From NCBI GenBank assembly GCA_050251715.1, contig JBFWMG010000015.1, positions 13,076-77,075 on the forward strand: DNA of 64,000 bases, read 5' to 3'. Source of the stretch: JBFWMG01 sp050251715 (GTDB lineage: Bacteria > Desulfobacterota > Desulfovibrionia > Desulfovibrionales > Desulfovibrionaceae). Positions 27,479 through 38,547 of the stretch are shown in pieces. Positions within the stretch are counted from its first letter, which is position 1, and each line of letters starts with the position of its first letter. Under the pieces are notes generated by a model, which was not told the origin of the DNA, did not search any database, and was given only the letters and a program-made list of their open reading frames with translations. A program made the translations under genes and the position numbers.

Positions 27479-27630
27479 ACCCCGCTGTGGCGCTGTGGGC
27501 CGGGTTGTGCAATCGGGTTTAAGATCTTTTACTTTCAGGGTACTGGATGGATGGGCGAATATGTGAGTTTTTTGCTTGTAACTATCCGGTTCTAAACAAT
27601 TAAAAAGTATTTTATGGCAAGGTGGCATGT

Positions 27631-27646
27631 TTGGCCCGCCACTTGC
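27631..27646 (+). promoter_or_regulatory. candidate sigma-54 promoter
   Basis: TTGGCCCGCCACTTGC has GG at 27633-27634 and GC at 27645-27646 with exactly ten bases between, matching the -24/-12 spacing of sigma-54 promoters. It reads rightward into a gene-free stretch ending in a hairpin at 27678-27714. The region 27479-27732 holds nothing else I can identify. Confidence 0.45.
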
Positions 27647-27657
27647 TTATAGAAACG

Positions 27658-27720
27658 TATCCTTCCTGCTTTTGCCGAAGCCGGGTTGTTGGGGTGGTCC
27701 CAGCAACCCGGCTTTGATAG
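27658..27720 (+). ncRNA. possible small RNA ending in a strong hairpin
   Basis: If the sigma-54-like site at 27631-27646 is used, transcription would start near 27658 and meet an 11-base-pair perfect stem (AAGCCGGGTTG/CAACCCGGCTT, 27678-27688 with 27704-27714) after some 20 bases. No open frame is credible. The existence of the transcript is inference; the hairpin may simply terminate the TsaC-like gene's transcript. Confidence 0.3.
27678..27717 (+). terminator. hairpin, probable terminator between convergent genes
   Basis: Perfect 11-base-pair stem with a 15-base loop, followed by TTTG on the plus side rather than a full T run. It lies between the plus-strand TsaC-like gene and the minus-strand glycosyltransferase, where a terminator is expected. 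Confidence 0.5.
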
Positions 27721-27732
27721 TTTGTACCCTCG

Positions 27733-28677
27733 TCACGCCACCACCTCCCGTATGGTTTCCAGCACCCGCGCCACGGTGACGGCCTCCAGGCATGCCCCAT
27801 GCGGGCAGGCAAGGGATGCCGTGGTCTGGGTGCAGGGGCGGCAATCCATGCCGGATGCCGCCACCGCCATGCCCTGCGGCCCCCATTGCCGTTCCGAGGT
27901 GGGGCCAAAGATGGCCACGCCAGGCACGCCATGCATGCCCGCCAGATGCATGGGCCCGCAGTCGTTGCCCGCCACGGCGGAAGCCCCAAGGAGCAGGGCG
28001 GACAGCGCCGCCATGTCGTCCGGCGTCTCGCAGGGAAATTCCGTGCCCAGGGCGTGGTCCATGCCGCGATCCCGTTCCGCCGGGCCCAGGACGAAGAAGG
28101 GCGCAAGGCCCGCCTGGCGCAGGTTTTGGGCAAGTTCAAGAAACTTGACCACCCCCCATTGCTTGCGCCGGTGCCCCGCGCCCGGGAAGAGCGGGATGCG
28201 TTGCGCCGCTGTGGCCCTGGGACGTTGCCAGGCGCCAAAAAACCGCCGCCAGGTTTCCAGCCAGTCATCCGCCCAGGCCACGCCGCGCCGGGCCAGGGCG
28301 TGGCGCAGCAGGTCGCGGGGCGGGGCAAACTCGCCGGGATGCACGGTGGGCAGCAGCCACAGGTCCGGGTGGTCCAGGGCCACGGGGAAGCCGGGGCGTT
28401 GTGTGAGGCAGAACCAGATGACGCGGCAACCGTGCAGGGCGTCGGGCCAGCGCGTGGTGGTGTAGAGCGCCTCCACGGCCTGGCGCAAAGCGGCGGGGGC
28501 TGCGGTCACGCCAAGCGGGGCGGCCCAGGGCAGCCACGTGGCGCGACCGGCCCAGTACAGCGCGGGAGGCTTTGGCAGGCGGCCCGCGTGCCGCGCCAGC
28601 GCCGCCAGGGCGGGCCATACCGTGAGAAAATCGCCCATGGCGCCGTTGTGCACCAGGATAACCTTGTCTTTGTGCAT
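27733..28677 (-). CDS. glycosyltransferase family 9 (heptosyltransferase-like) protein
   Basis: About 314 residues from ATG 28677 (an ATG at 28692 is also possible; the frame runs open to 28782). GT-B fold of the LPS heptosyltransferase type: N-terminal VILVHNGAMGDFLTVWPAL, then IPLFPGAGHRRKQWGVVKFLELA, and the nucleotide-sugar site SAVAGNDCGPMHLAG-HGVPGVAIFGPT. Role: addition of a heptose or related sugar to LPS core or another glycan. It is divergent from the Nudix gene across about 70 bases. Confidence 0.88.
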   Translation of the reverse strand: MHKDKVILVHNGAMGDFLTVWPALAALARHAGRLPKPPALYWAGRATWLPWAAPLGVTAAPAALRQAVEALYTTTRWPDALHGCRVIWFCLTQRPGFPVALDHPDLWLLPTVHPGEFAPPRDLLRHALARRGVAWADDWLETWRRFFGAWQRPRATAAQRIPLFPGAGHRRKQWGVVKFLELAQNLRQAGLAPFFVLGPAERDRGMDHALGTEFPCETPDDMAALSALLLGASAVAGNDCGPMHLAGMHGVPGVAIFGPTSERQWGPQGMAVAASGMDCRPCTQTTASLACPHGACLEAVTVARVLETIREVVA

Positions 28678-28747
28678 GGAATATCTTACCATTACATGGG
28701 GTTCCGCCAAGCGGGAACGCGCGTGCGCACGAACTCCGGAGGCCCGT

Positions 28748-29239
28748 ATGGTTTTGGAAAAACCGTGTCCGCATTGCGGCAAACCCGTGGTGCACTATCG
28801 CAACCCGGTGCCCACCGTGGATGTGGTGGTCCACACGCCGGAGCGGGGCGTGCTGCTCATCGAGCGCCGCAACACGCCCCACGGCTGGGCCTTGCCCGGC
28901 GGTTTCGTGGACTATGGCGAAACCGTGGAACACGCCGCCGTGCGCGAGGCGCTGGAGGAAACCGGCCTTGCCGTGCGCCTGACGGGGCTGCTGGGCGTGT
29001 ATTCCGACCCGGCCCGCGACCCGCGCCAGCACACGTTGTCCGTGGTCTATACCGCCCAGGCGGATGATCTGTCCACGCTGCGGGCGGGCGACGACGCCGG
29101 ACGCGCCGTGTTTTTTCCGCTCGACGCCCTGCCCGGGCCCGTGGTCTTTGACCATCTGCGCATTGTGGAGGATTTTCGCCGCGTTCTGGCGGGGCAGGGC
29201 GATGGGCACGGGATGCCGGGCGGCGCTGGCCGTCGTTGA
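28748..29239 (+). CDS. Nudix hydrolase
   Basis: A 163-residue Nudix-fold pyrophosphatase. The Nudix box GGFVDYGETVEHAAVREALE with ETGL follows around residues 57-80, with all signature glutamates and arginine. An N-terminal CPHCGKP half-knuckle hints at a metal site. GGAGG precedes ATG 28748. The NUDT/ADP-ribose-type substrate is not certain. It lies between glycan genes and glgA; the link to glycogen metabolism is only by position. Confidence 0.9.
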   Translation: MVLEKPCPHCGKPVVHYRNPVPTVDVVVHTPERGVLLIERRNTPHGWALPGGFVDYGETVEHAAVREALEETGLAVRLTGLLGVYSDPARDPRQHTLSVVYTAQADDLSTLRAGDDAGRAVFFPLDALPGPVVFDHLRIVEDFRRVLAGQGDGHGMPGGAGRR

Positions 29240-29358
29240 GTGGACACAAGAGTGTTGCAATACATGGGCCATGGTGTATTACCAAAACGGGGCCGAGTGG
29301 CGCAACGGTGCGGCACGCCTCGCCTTGCCGCCTCACCATATCGCTTCAGGGGGACAGG

Positions 29359-30819
29359 ATGCCGCCCAAGCCGTTGATCCTTTTCGCCAGTTCCGAAATG
29401 TACCCCTTCTCCAAGACGGGAGGGCTTGGCGACGTGATGGGGGCGTTGCCGCTCGCGTTGCATCGGCAGGGGGTGAACGTCGCCGTTATCACGCCGTTCT
29501 ACGGCAGGTTGAGGACGGCGGGCTATCCCATACGCCTCATCTATTCGAACTGCCCCGTGGGCTATCCCTGGGCGCCCGTGACAGCGGACATCTATCTGGC
29601 CGACTACCACGGCATGCCGGTGTATCTGGTGGAGCGTTACGAATTCTTCGACCGCCGCTCCTATTACAACACCCACAAGGGCGACTATTTCGACAACTGC
29701 GAGCGGTTCATCTTCTTTTGCCGGGCCGCGCTGTCGTGGGCCAGGGAATTGGAAGCCCCTCCCGCCGTGATCCACGCCCACGACTGGCAGGCGGGCATGC
29801 TGCCCGCGTTCATCCATTTCATGCGCCAGGCCGACCCGTTCTGGGCCGATACCCGCACGGTCATGACCATTCACAACCTGGCCTTCCAGGGGCGCTTTTC
29901 CTCGCGCCTGTTCTGGGAATCGGGCCTGCCGCATTCGGCCTGGCATCAGGACGGGTGCGAATTCTGGGGCGACTTCAATCTGCTCAAGGCGGGCATCGCC
30001 TACGCCGACGTGGTGACCGCCGTGAGCCCCAGCTACGCCAAGGAGATCGTGACGCCCGCCTTTGGCTGCGGGCTGGAGGGCATCCTGGCCCGCCGGTCCA
30101 AGGATCTGGTGGGCATCCTCAACGGCGCGGACTATGACGTCTGGGATCCCGCCTGCGACCGTTTCCTGCCCGCGACCTACGGCCCTGGCGCGGTCAAGGG
30201 CAAGGCGCGCTGCAAGGCCGCGCTCATCGAGGAGATGGGCTTGTCTCCGGCGCTCATGGACCGGCCCCTTTTGGGGTTCATCGGCCGCCTGCGCGAGCAG
30301 AAGGGCATTGACCTGTTGCTGGAAATAGCGCCCCGGCTCATGGAACTGAACGTGGGCATCGTGATCCTGGGCGAGGGCGCGCCGGAATACGAGGCCCAGG
30401 CCCAAAGCCTGTGCGAGGACTATCCGGGGCTGGTGGCCGCCAAGGTGAGCTATACCGAAGATCTGGCCCACCGCATCCAGGCGGGCGTGGACATCTTTCT
30501 CATGCCCTCGCGTTACGAGCCGTGCGGGCTGACGCAGATATACTCCCTGCGCTACGGCACGCCGCCCGTGGCCACCCACGTGGGCGGCCTCATCGACACC
30601 ATCGTGCCCTATCCGAACGCGGAAGCCACGGGCTTCATGTTCGATACGCCCGATCCCGACGCCTTTTACGACGCGGTGGCGGAGGCGGTGGGCGTGTGGA
30701 CCGACGCGCCGCAGACATGGAGCCTGATCCGCAACCGCGCCATGCAGCAGGCATTTACCTGGGACAAGGCGGCGCGTCATTATATTAATATTTACAGGTC
30801 ATTAGGCGCGGCCGTTTAG
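29359..30819 (+). CDS. glgA: glycogen synthase
   Basis: A 486-residue GT5 glycosyltransferase that extends alpha-1,4-glucan from ADP-glucose. The N-terminal FSKTGGLGDVMGALP (ADP-glucose site), HDWQAGMLPAFI, GFIGRLREQKGIDLLLE and PSRYEPCGLTQIYSLRYGT blocks are all in order. ATG 29359 has GGGGGACAGG upstream; the frame stays open to 29236. Its stop overlaps or abuts glgB by one base, so the two are translated together. Length is that of the family. Confidence 0.96.
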   Translation: MPPKPLILFASSEMYPFSKTGGLGDVMGALPLALHRQGVNVAVITPFYGRLRTAGYPIRLIYSNCPVGYPWAPVTADIYLADYHGMPVYLVERYEFFDRRSYYNTHKGDYFDNCERFIFFCRAALSWARELEAPPAVIHAHDWQAGMLPAFIHFMRQADPFWADTRTVMTIHNLAFQGRFSSRLFWESGLPHSAWHQDGCEFWGDFNLLKAGIAYADVVTAVSPSYAKEIVTPAFGCGLEGILARRSKDLVGILNGADYDVWDPACDRFLPATYGPGAVKGKARCKAALIEEMGLSPALMDRPLLGFIGRLREQKGIDLLLEIAPRLMELNVGIVILGEGAPEYEAQAQSLCEDYPGLVAAKVSYTEDLAHRIQAGVDIFLMPSRYEPCGLTQIYSLRYGTPPVATHVGGLIDTIVPYPNAEATGFMFDTPDPDAFYDAVAEAVGVWTDAPQTWSLIRNRAMQQAFTWDKAARHYINIYRSLGAAV

Positions 30820-30839
30820 TGCCGGCCAAAGCGAGCAGT

Positions 30840-32756
30840 ATGCATACCCAACCGACGTACCCGGTCTATATCGCGCCGTTCGATCTCTATCTTTTCGGGC
30901 GGGGCGAGCATTGGGACATCTACCGTATCCTCGGCGCGCACCCCTGCCAGCAGGATGGCATGGACGGCTACCGCTTCGCGGTGTGGGCTCCCAACGCCCA
31001 GGCCGTGCATGTGGCGGGCGAGTTCAACGACTGGCGGCACGGCGAATACCCGCTCTATCCGGTGGGCTCGTCGGGCATCTGGGCCGCGTTCATGCCCGGC
31101 ATGGAGGAGGAGCGCCTCTACAAATTCGGGGTGACGCAGCAGGATGGCCGGGTGATGTACAAGACCGACCCCTATGCCCTGTTTGTGGAGCACCGGCCCG
31201 GCGTGGGCGCGGTGACGTGGCGCATCGACGACTATACCTGGCGCGACCGTGCGTGGATGGACGCGCGCCGCGCGCACGGCCTGCCCCTCGACCAGCCGGT
31301 GTCCATCTACGAGGTGCATGCGGGCTCGTGGCGGCGGCGCGACTTGACGCCGGGCGGCGGCTTTTTGACCTACCGCGAGTTGGCGGACCAGCTCATCCCC
31401 TACGTCAAGGATCTGGGCTTCACCCACATCCAGTTCATGCCCGTGGCCGAGCACCCGCTCGATGAGAGCTGGGGCTACCAGACCAGCCACATGTACGCCC
31501 CCACCTCGCGCTTCGGATCGCCCAACGAATTCAAGGAGTTTGTGGACCGCGCCCATCAGGAGGGCGTCGGGGTCATCATTGACTGGGTTCCGGGCCATTT
31601 TCCCAAGGACGAGTGGGGGCTGGGCCGGTTCGACGGCACGGCGCTCTATGAGCACGAAGACCCGCGCCAGGGCGAACACCCGGACTGGGGCACCTACATC
31701 TACAATTACGGCCGCAACGAGGTGCGCAATTTCCTGTTCGCCAACGCGCTGTACTGGCTCAAGGAATTCCATGTGGACGGCCTGCGCATCGACGCCGTGG
31801 CCTCCATGCTCTACCTCGACTATTCGCGGCAGGCAGGGGAGTGGATCCCCAACGAATACGGTGGCCGCGAAAATCTGGAGGCTGTGAACTTTCTCAAGGA
31901 ACTCAACCGGGTGGTGCATGCCCGCTATCCCGGCGCCATCACCGTGGCCGAAGAGTCCACGGCCTGGCCGGGGGTGTCTCGCCCCCTGTACATGGGCGGG
32001 CTCGGGTTCACGTTCAAGTGGAACATGGGGTGGATGAACGACACGCTGGCGTATTTCGAGAACGATCCGGTGTTCCGTTCCTATCACCACAACAGCCTGA
32101 CCTTTTCCATGCTCTACGCCTTTTCCGAGAATTTTGTGCTGCCGTTGTCCCACGACGAGGTGGTGCACGGCAAAAAGGCGCTGGCCGCCAAGATGCCCGG
32201 CGACATGTGGCAGCAGCAGGCCAATCTGCGCCTTTTGTACAGCTACCAGTGGGCGCATCCGGGCAAGAAGCTTCTGTTCATGGGGTGCGAGTTCGGCCAG
32301 TGGAACGAGTGGAACGCCACGGGCGAGCTGGATTGGATTCTCAACACCTTTCCCGCACACCAGGGGCTGACGCATCTGGTGCGCGACCTGAACCGCCTGT
32401 TGGCGCAAGAACCGGCCATGCACCGCCACGACCACGACTGGTCCGGTTTTGAATGGGTGGATTTCAGCGACTATCAGGGCTCGGTCATCAGTTTTCTGCG
32501 CAAGGCCGAAGGCGAGCGGCCGCTGTTGTGGGTCTTCAACTTCACGCCCGTGGTGCGCCCCGGATACCGTGTGGGATGTCCCCAGGGCGGCCGCTGGGAA
32601 GAGGTGTTCAACTCGGACAGCGCCTATTACGGCGGTTCGGACACCGGCAACGGGGGCGGCGTGCCCGCGTTGGAGGCTGGCCTTGGCAAGTGGCCGTTTT
32701 ATTTGGAACTAAACCTCCCGCCCCTTGCCGCTGTGGCGCTCATGCCAACACGGTAG
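30840..32756 (+). CDS. glgB: 1,4-alpha-glucan branching enzyme
   Basis: A 638-residue GH13 enzyme that makes alpha-1,6 branches in glycogen. N-terminal CBM48 (FAVWAPNAQAVHVAGEFNDW), then the barrel with region I, catalytic DGLRIDAVASM (Asp), TVAEESTAWP (Glu) and LPLSHDEVVHGK (His/Asp). C-terminal beta domain ends PPLAAVALMP. ATG 30840 is chosen; GTG 30819, which overlaps the glgA stop by one base, is an equally possible start. It pairs with glgA as a glycogen operon; glgC is not in the window. Confidence 0.95.
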   Translation: MHTQPTYPVYIAPFDLYLFGRGEHWDIYRILGAHPCQQDGMDGYRFAVWAPNAQAVHVAGEFNDWRHGEYPLYPVGSSGIWAAFMPGMEEERLYKFGVTQQDGRVMYKTDPYALFVEHRPGVGAVTWRIDDYTWRDRAWMDARRAHGLPLDQPVSIYEVHAGSWRRRDLTPGGGFLTYRELADQLIPYVKDLGFTHIQFMPVAEHPLDESWGYQTSHMYAPTSRFGSPNEFKEFVDRAHQEGVGVIIDWVPGHFPKDEWGLGRFDGTALYEHEDPRQGEHPDWGTYIYNYGRNEVRNFLFANALYWLKEFHVDGLRIDAVASMLYLDYSRQAGEWIPNEYGGRENLEAVNFLKELNRVVHARYPGAITVAEESTAWPGVSRPLYMGGLGFTFKWNMGWMNDTLAYFENDPVFRSYHHNSLTFSMLYAFSENFVLPLSHDEVVHGKKALAAKMPGDMWQQQANLRLLYSYQWAHPGKKLLFMGCEFGQWNEWNATGELDWILNTFPAHQGLTHLVRDLNRLLAQEPAMHRHDHDWSGFEWVDFSDYQGSVISFLRKAEGERPLLWVFNFTPVVRPGYRVGCPQGGRWEEVFNSDSAYYGGSDTGNGGGVPALEAGLGKWPFYLELNLPPLAAVALMPTR

Positions 32757-33477
32757 CGGTAAACAGGGCACCCCCTGCGCCGCGTCGGCCAGTGGGGCGT
32801 TGCCACTGCGGCGCGGCCGCACGCATGATGTCCTCGGGAGCGGGCGCCGTCGGCGAAGGGGGGCGCGTTGAGCGCTCCCCCCCCGCCGTGTTTGCGGCGG
32901 GACAGCCCGTTGGCGACCGTCCGCAAGGAAATCCTGAGGGCTACGGCCCTCGGACTCTCGCGTGCCGAACCCGCCGTCCGTCCTCCTCTCGGCGTACCAA
33001 CGTCAATCCGGAACCGCCGCACATCCCGCCATCAAGACCGCAGGGGACAGCCGCGCGGTGGTCTGGGGGCGAAACGAGCCCTAGCATCGTCCTTTTCCGG
33101 CCTCTCCGGCCGCTTGTGCGTCGGATTGCCGGATGCTGGGCGTACTGTTCCTGTCAGACCCGGGCCAAGCGAACCGCCTTTCCCAACATGAACGCCATGG
33201 CCACGCGTCTGCGTTCGGCTTCCACCTCCTCAAGCCCGGCGTGGCGGGTTCGGACAAAACCATGGCCGCGCGTGAGCGTTCCGAGGGCATGCGCCACTGT
33301 CTGACGCACCCTGCTGATAATGCACGCTACTGATGGCGCGGTAGGCGCGCCGTTTCGAATGCCTCCGCCTGTTGTGGCGGTCCTGTCCAAGGGGGGCTGG
33401 GGGGCGTGCCGTAGCGCCTTGCACGGAGGCAGGATGAAAGACCCTGCCGATGCAGGCTGCGGCGACCTCTGCATTGC
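32757..33477. other. gene-free GC-rich stretch
   Basis: About 720 bases between glgB and the dsr operon. Frames on both strands are open but low-complexity and Arg/Pro-rich, with no credible start or domain. Two perfect small hairpins are visible: 32882-32901 (CCCGCCG/CGGCGGG) and 32936-32951 (GAGGGC/GCCCTC, TACG loop). No tRNA or repeat was recognised. Confidence 0.6.
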
Positions 33478-33512
33478 AAAAAAAAAGAGCCTGCCGCGAG
33501 GCAGGCTCTTTT
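33478..33512 (-). terminator. rho-independent terminator of the dsr operon
   Basis: Perfect 12-base-pair stem AAAGAGCCTGCC/GGCAGGCTCTTT with a GCGA loop at 33484-33511. Read on the minus strand it is followed by a run of about ten T, immediately after the dsrP stop. This is a textbook terminator for the dsrMKJOP transcript. Confidence 0.95.
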
Positions 33513-33533
33513 GCGAGCGAGGTGTGTGGCCGA

Positions 33534-34691
33534 TTAGCTGGCCACCTGCTTCTTGACGGAAAGGGCGATCTTCCAGAGCACGGTGATGACCATGGCGCCC
33601 ACGGAGTACACGCCAAGGGTAATCAGAATCTCGGGGAAGGTGGGCACATATTCCGTGATGCCGTGGAACATGTTGGGCGAGAAACCGCCGACCAGCAGGC
33701 CGATGCCCTTGTCGATCCAGGTCGCGAGAACCAGGATGATGAGGGCGAAGGTCAGGACGGAGCGGTTTTCACGCAGCTTGGGCGGAATGAGCAGCGCCAG
33801 CGACAGGATCGCCAGCACGGCGGCCGTCCACATGAAGGGCACCCACTGGGTCATGCCATCAACACCATGGAACAGGTATTCGATGGGGTGCATGTGACCG
33901 GGAATGTTGCTGTAAAAGGCGGTGAACAACTCCAGGCAGTAGAAGAAGACGTTGATGCCCATGGCGTAGACAATGACCTTGGACAGGGACTTGATGGCTT
34001 CTTCGCCGGGTTCGAACTTGGCGACCTTTTCCAGCACCAGCGCGAGCAGCAGCAGGATGGCCGGACCGGAGCAGAACGCGGAGCTGAGGAAGCGCGCGGC
34101 CATGATCGCGGTCAGGAAGTAGTGGCGGGCCGGCAGACCGGCGTACAGGAACGCCGTGACCGTGTGGATGGACACCGCCCAGAAGATGGAGATGTAGCAC
34201 AAAGGCTTGACCCAGGAGGGCGGGGCCACTTCCTTGCGTTCGGCGTCAAGCGTGATCCAGCCGATGATGATGTTCAGGAACAGGTAGCCGTTGAGCACGA
34301 CCATGTCCCAGAACAGGATGGAGTTCGGCGTGGCGTGGAAGATGACGTTGAGCATGCGCTGCGGCTGACCAAGGTCGACCAGGATGAAGAGCATGCACAT
34401 GGACACCGCGCCGATGGCCATGAATTCGCCCAAGATAATCATCTTCTTGAACGGTTTGTAGTGATGGAAGTAGTACGGTAGAACCAGCATGACCGCCGAG
34501 GCGGCGACACCGACGAGGTAGGTGAACTGGGCGATGTAAAAGCCCCAGGACACGTCGCGGCTCATGCCGGTAACCGACAGACCGAGGTTCAACTGGAAGA
34601 GATAGGCCACTGTTCCGGCCCCTGCGATGGAGCCGAGGAAAAGAAGCCAGATCCAATATGAGGGCTTTCCCTTAAGCGCTTTTTCGAGCAT
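33534..34691 (-). CDS. dsrP: DsrP, NrfD-type membrane subunit of the DsrMKJOP complex
   Basis: A 385-residue polytopic membrane protein of the NrfD/PsrC family with about ten hydrophobic segments, the quinone-facing subunit of the Dsr transmembrane complex. ...The N-terminal WIWLLFLGSIAGAGTVAYL and LVDLGQPQRMLNVIFHATPN blocks are typical. It is last in dsrMKJOP and starts just after dsrO. In sulfate reducers the complex links the menaquinone pool to DsrC trisulfide reduction in sulfite respiration. Confidence 0.94.
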   Translation of the reverse strand: MLEKALKGKPSYWIWLLFLGSIAGAGTVAYLFQLNLGLSVTGMSRDVSWGFYIAQFTYLVGVAASAVMLVLPYYFHHYKPFKKMIILGEFMAIGAVSMCMLFILVDLGQPQRMLNVIFHATPNSILFWDMVVLNGYLFLNIIIGWITLDAERKEVAPPSWVKPLCYISIFWAVSIHTVTAFLYAGLPARHYFLTAIMAARFLSSAFCSGPAILLLLALVLEKVAKFEPGEEAIKSLSKVIVYAMGINVFFYCLELFTAFYSNIPGHMHPIEYLFHGVDGMTQWVPFMWTAAVLAILSLALLIPPKLRENRSVLTFALIILVLATWIDKGIGLLVGGFSPNMFHGITEYVPTFPEILITLGVYSVGAMVITVLWKIALSVKKQVAS

Positions 34692-34700
34692 GGCTTCCCC

Positions 34701-35480
34701 CTAAATGATGTAGTAGACGCCGGGCTCGGTGCCCAGGTTGGGTTTACGGCGCAGGGAGAAATGCTCGGCCAGCGCCTGGCGGACTTCGGATTCCGGATCG
34801 TCCAGATCGCCGAAGAGAATGGCGCCCTCGGCGGCCTGTACGCACTTGGGCAGTTCGCCCTTACCCAGCAGCTCGGCGCAGAAGTTGCACTTTTCCACCA
34901 CACCGCGCATGCGCGTGGGGTAGGTGGGGTTGGTTTCGGCAATGCCGGGCCTGGGGTTCTTGAAGTTGAAGCTGCGTGCGCCAAAGGGGCAGGCGGCCAT
35001 GCAGAAGCGGCAGCCGATGCAGCGGTGCATGTCCATGATGACAATGCCGTCCGGGCGCTGGAACGTGGCCTTGGTGGGGCAAACGCGCACGCACGGGGGA
35101 TTGGTGCAGTGGTTGCAGAGCAACAGGTACTTGCGCTCCTCAACCTCTTCATTCATGTGGTTGTTGATCTGTTCCGGGAAGGTCCGATGATAGGTATCGG
35201 TCCAGATCCACTTGACTTCCTGCTTGTCGCCGAACGTGGGTACGTTGTGGAAGGAGTGGCAGGCCTCGATAACCTTGTCAAAATCCTCGGCGGACTCGAA
35301 CTTGGTGGTATCGATGACCATGGCCCACCGCTTGGCCTGCAAGGCCTCGGCCTTGGGCGCGTATTCAGCGGCGTGCGCCTCGGGCGCCGCGTGGGTCAGA
35401 GCCTCCAGGGCGGGAGAAGCGGCAAGCCCCAGGGCCGATATGCCGGCGACCTTGAGAAACTTTCTTCTGCTGCTTTTCAT
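34701..35480 (-). CDS. dsrO: DsrO, periplasmic iron-sulfur subunit of DsrMKJOP
   Basis: A 259-residue ferredoxin-type protein with a Tat signal (SSRRKFLKVAG at the N-terminus, cleaved near AHAAEY). Several [4Fe-4S] motifs are visible: CNHCTNPPCVRVCP, CIGCRFCMAACPFG and CNFCAELLGKGELPKC, a four-cluster arrangement like NrfC/DmsB. It transfers electrons between DsrJ and DsrP on the periplasmic face. ATG 35480 shares one base with the dsrJ stop (TAATG), so translation is coupled. Confidence 0.94.
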   Translation of the reverse strand: MKSSRRKFLKVAGISALGLAASPALEALTHAAPEAHAAEYAPKAEALQAKRWAMVIDTTKFESAEDFDKVIEACHSFHNVPTFGDKQEVKWIWTDTYHRTFPEQINNHMNEEVEERKYLLLCNHCTNPPCVRVCPTKATFQRPDGIVIMDMHRCIGCRFCMAACPFGARSFNFKNPRPGIAETNPTYPTRMRGVVEKCNFCAELLGKGELPKCVQAAEGAILFGDLDDPESEVRQALAEHFSLRRKPNLGTEPGVYYII

Positions 35481-35860
35481 TAGTTGTTCCCCTTGGGCTC
35501 GAGGTGGCATGTGAAACAGTACGGGGCGACACTGTTGGTCTCGTGGCATTTGTCGCAGAACTCGGCCTTGTTGGAATGGCACTTCATGCAGGTGTTCTGC
35601 AGGCTGATGTCGAACTTCTTGCCTTCGGCGTTGGTGTATTCGCGGTTGCGCTCGCGCACCACCTGGTCACGCCAGGTGTCCAGAAGCTGCATGTGTTCCG
35701 CGCGCATGAACTCGGTGCTCTCCACGCAGGCCTTTTCGCCAACGGGCAGCTTGAGCTCGGGCCGTTTGTAGCTGGACGTCATCGCGTTGAGCCAGAAGGG
35801 CGCCGTCATGAGCACGACGAACACGATGATTCCAGGGATGATGTATTTGCCGTTATACAT
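35480..35860 (-). CDS. dsrJ: DsrJ, triheme cytochrome c subunit of DsrMKJOP
   Basis: A 126-residue periplasmic cytochrome with an N-terminal membrane anchor or uncleaved signal (residues ~8-26) and three CXXCH haem sites: CMKCH, CDKCH and CFTCH. The invariant cysteine seen in CVESTEF may be the unusual haem ligand reported for DsrJ. It begins two bases after the dsrK stop. Confidence 0.95.
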   Translation of the reverse strand: MYNGKYIIPGIIVFVVLMTAPFWLNAMTSSYKRPELKLPVGEKACVESTEFMRAEHMQLLDTWRDQVVRERNREYTNAEGKKFDISLQNTCMKCHSNKAEFCDKCHETNSVAPYCFTCHLEPKGNN

Positions 35861-35862
35861 GG

Positions 35863-37479
<1,617 letters not shown>

Positions 37480-37488
37480 GGCTGCTCC

Positions 37489-38520
37489 TTATTCTTCTGC
37501 CTCGGCGTCCGCCGGCATTTTGTCTACCCGCACGCCAGCTTCGACCATGGCGTCCCTGAAGTCATCCTCGTAGGCCGCGTAGGTATGGAACTTGGCCGGC
37601 GGATTCCAGGGGTTGCGATGGCGCACGAAACGGGTGTTGTTGGGCATGTTTCGGGTCGGGCTGAGGAAGACGCCGCCCATATGCATGAGCTTGCTGAACG
37701 GGAAGTAGATCAGCAGCACACTAACCAGGAAGATGTGCAGGAAGAAGATGGGAGCCACGCCCTCGGGAATTGCGGGGTTGAGCGTGACGAGGCTCATGGT
37801 CAGCGCCTTCACGGAGGCGATGTCGGTCTTGGTGAAATAGCGCATCCAGATACCGGTCAGCGAGATGCCCAGGATCAGGAAGAGCGGGAAGTAGTCGTTG
37901 AGCAGCGAAATGTAGCGCACCTTGTTGTCGAAGATGCGGCGCATGAGCAGAAGCGCCGCGGCCACGGCCAGGATGACGCCGCTCTGGAACAGGCGGGGCA
38001 CGCCGATCTGCATGATGCCGTCGAGGAATTCGACGATCTGGATGCAGACGGGCACGGGTTCCAGGAAGAACCGGAAGTGCCTGATGAACACGGTGAGGAA
38101 GGAGTAGTGGAACAAGATGGCGAACAGCCACAGCCACTTGGAGGAGCTGTAGCCCACGCGGCCATCGATATCCATCTGCTCGCCGGCGGGGTGGAAGGTG
38201 ACCTTGGTGTTCCTGAACAGAGAGCGGAACGCCAGGACTTCAAGGAGCATTCTGCCCACGGTTTCCACCGGAGTGGAGGGGTTGTCGAGCGGGCTGCGTT
38301 TGACCCAGTCAAGGGACCATTGCTGCCCGGCCGTGGTGGGAATGCTGTAGGGAACGGGGGTTTTTGCCCAGGCCATGATTCGGGAGACGAAACCCGCTAT
38401 GAAGACGATAACCGCCGCATAGGGGATGACGACTCCGAACAGGAACTGGTTCCCCTGTGCGCCGTAAAAGCCGACGCATCCCAGGGCTAAGACCAGAAGG
38501 AGTGCTATGAACATTGCCAT
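37489..38520 (-). CDS. dsrM: DsrM, cytochrome b subunit of DsrMKJOP
   Basis: A 343-residue membrane protein of the NarI-like di-haem cytochrome b family with about five or six hydrophobic segments. Histidines suited to haem b occur in LFAILFHYSFLTVFIRHFRF and FSKLMHMGGVF. It oxidises menaquinol and passes electrons to DsrK. It heads the dsrMKJOP genes and follows the RsbRD-like gene by about 27 bases. Confidence 0.94.
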   Translation of the reverse strand: MAMFIALLLVLALGCVGFYGAQGNQFLFGVVIPYAAVIVFIAGFVSRIMAWAKTPVPYSIPTTAGQQWSLDWVKRSPLDNPSTPVETVGRMLLEVLAFRSLFRNTKVTFHPAGEQMDIDGRVGYSSSKWLWLFAILFHYSFLTVFIRHFRFFLEPVPVCIQIVEFLDGIMQIGVPRLFQSGVILAVAAALLLMRRIFDNKVRYISLLNDYFPLFLILGISLTGIWMRYFTKTDIASVKALTMSLVTLNPAIPEGVAPIFFLHIFLVSVLLIYFPFSKLMHMGGVFLSPTRNMPNNTRFVRHRNPWNPPAKFHTYAAYEDDFRDAMVEAGVRVDKMPADAEAEE

Positions 38521-38547
38521 GTACCGTCACCTCGCTGCTGTTGCACT

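Noticed and set aside
25445..27628. Minus-strand open frame of ~727 codons
   Set aside because: It covers the GT2 and TsaC-like genes in antisense and is His/Arg/Gly-rich.
32868..33191. Possible 107-codon gene between glgB and dsrP
   Set aside because: Arg/Pro-rich low complexity and no ribosome site.
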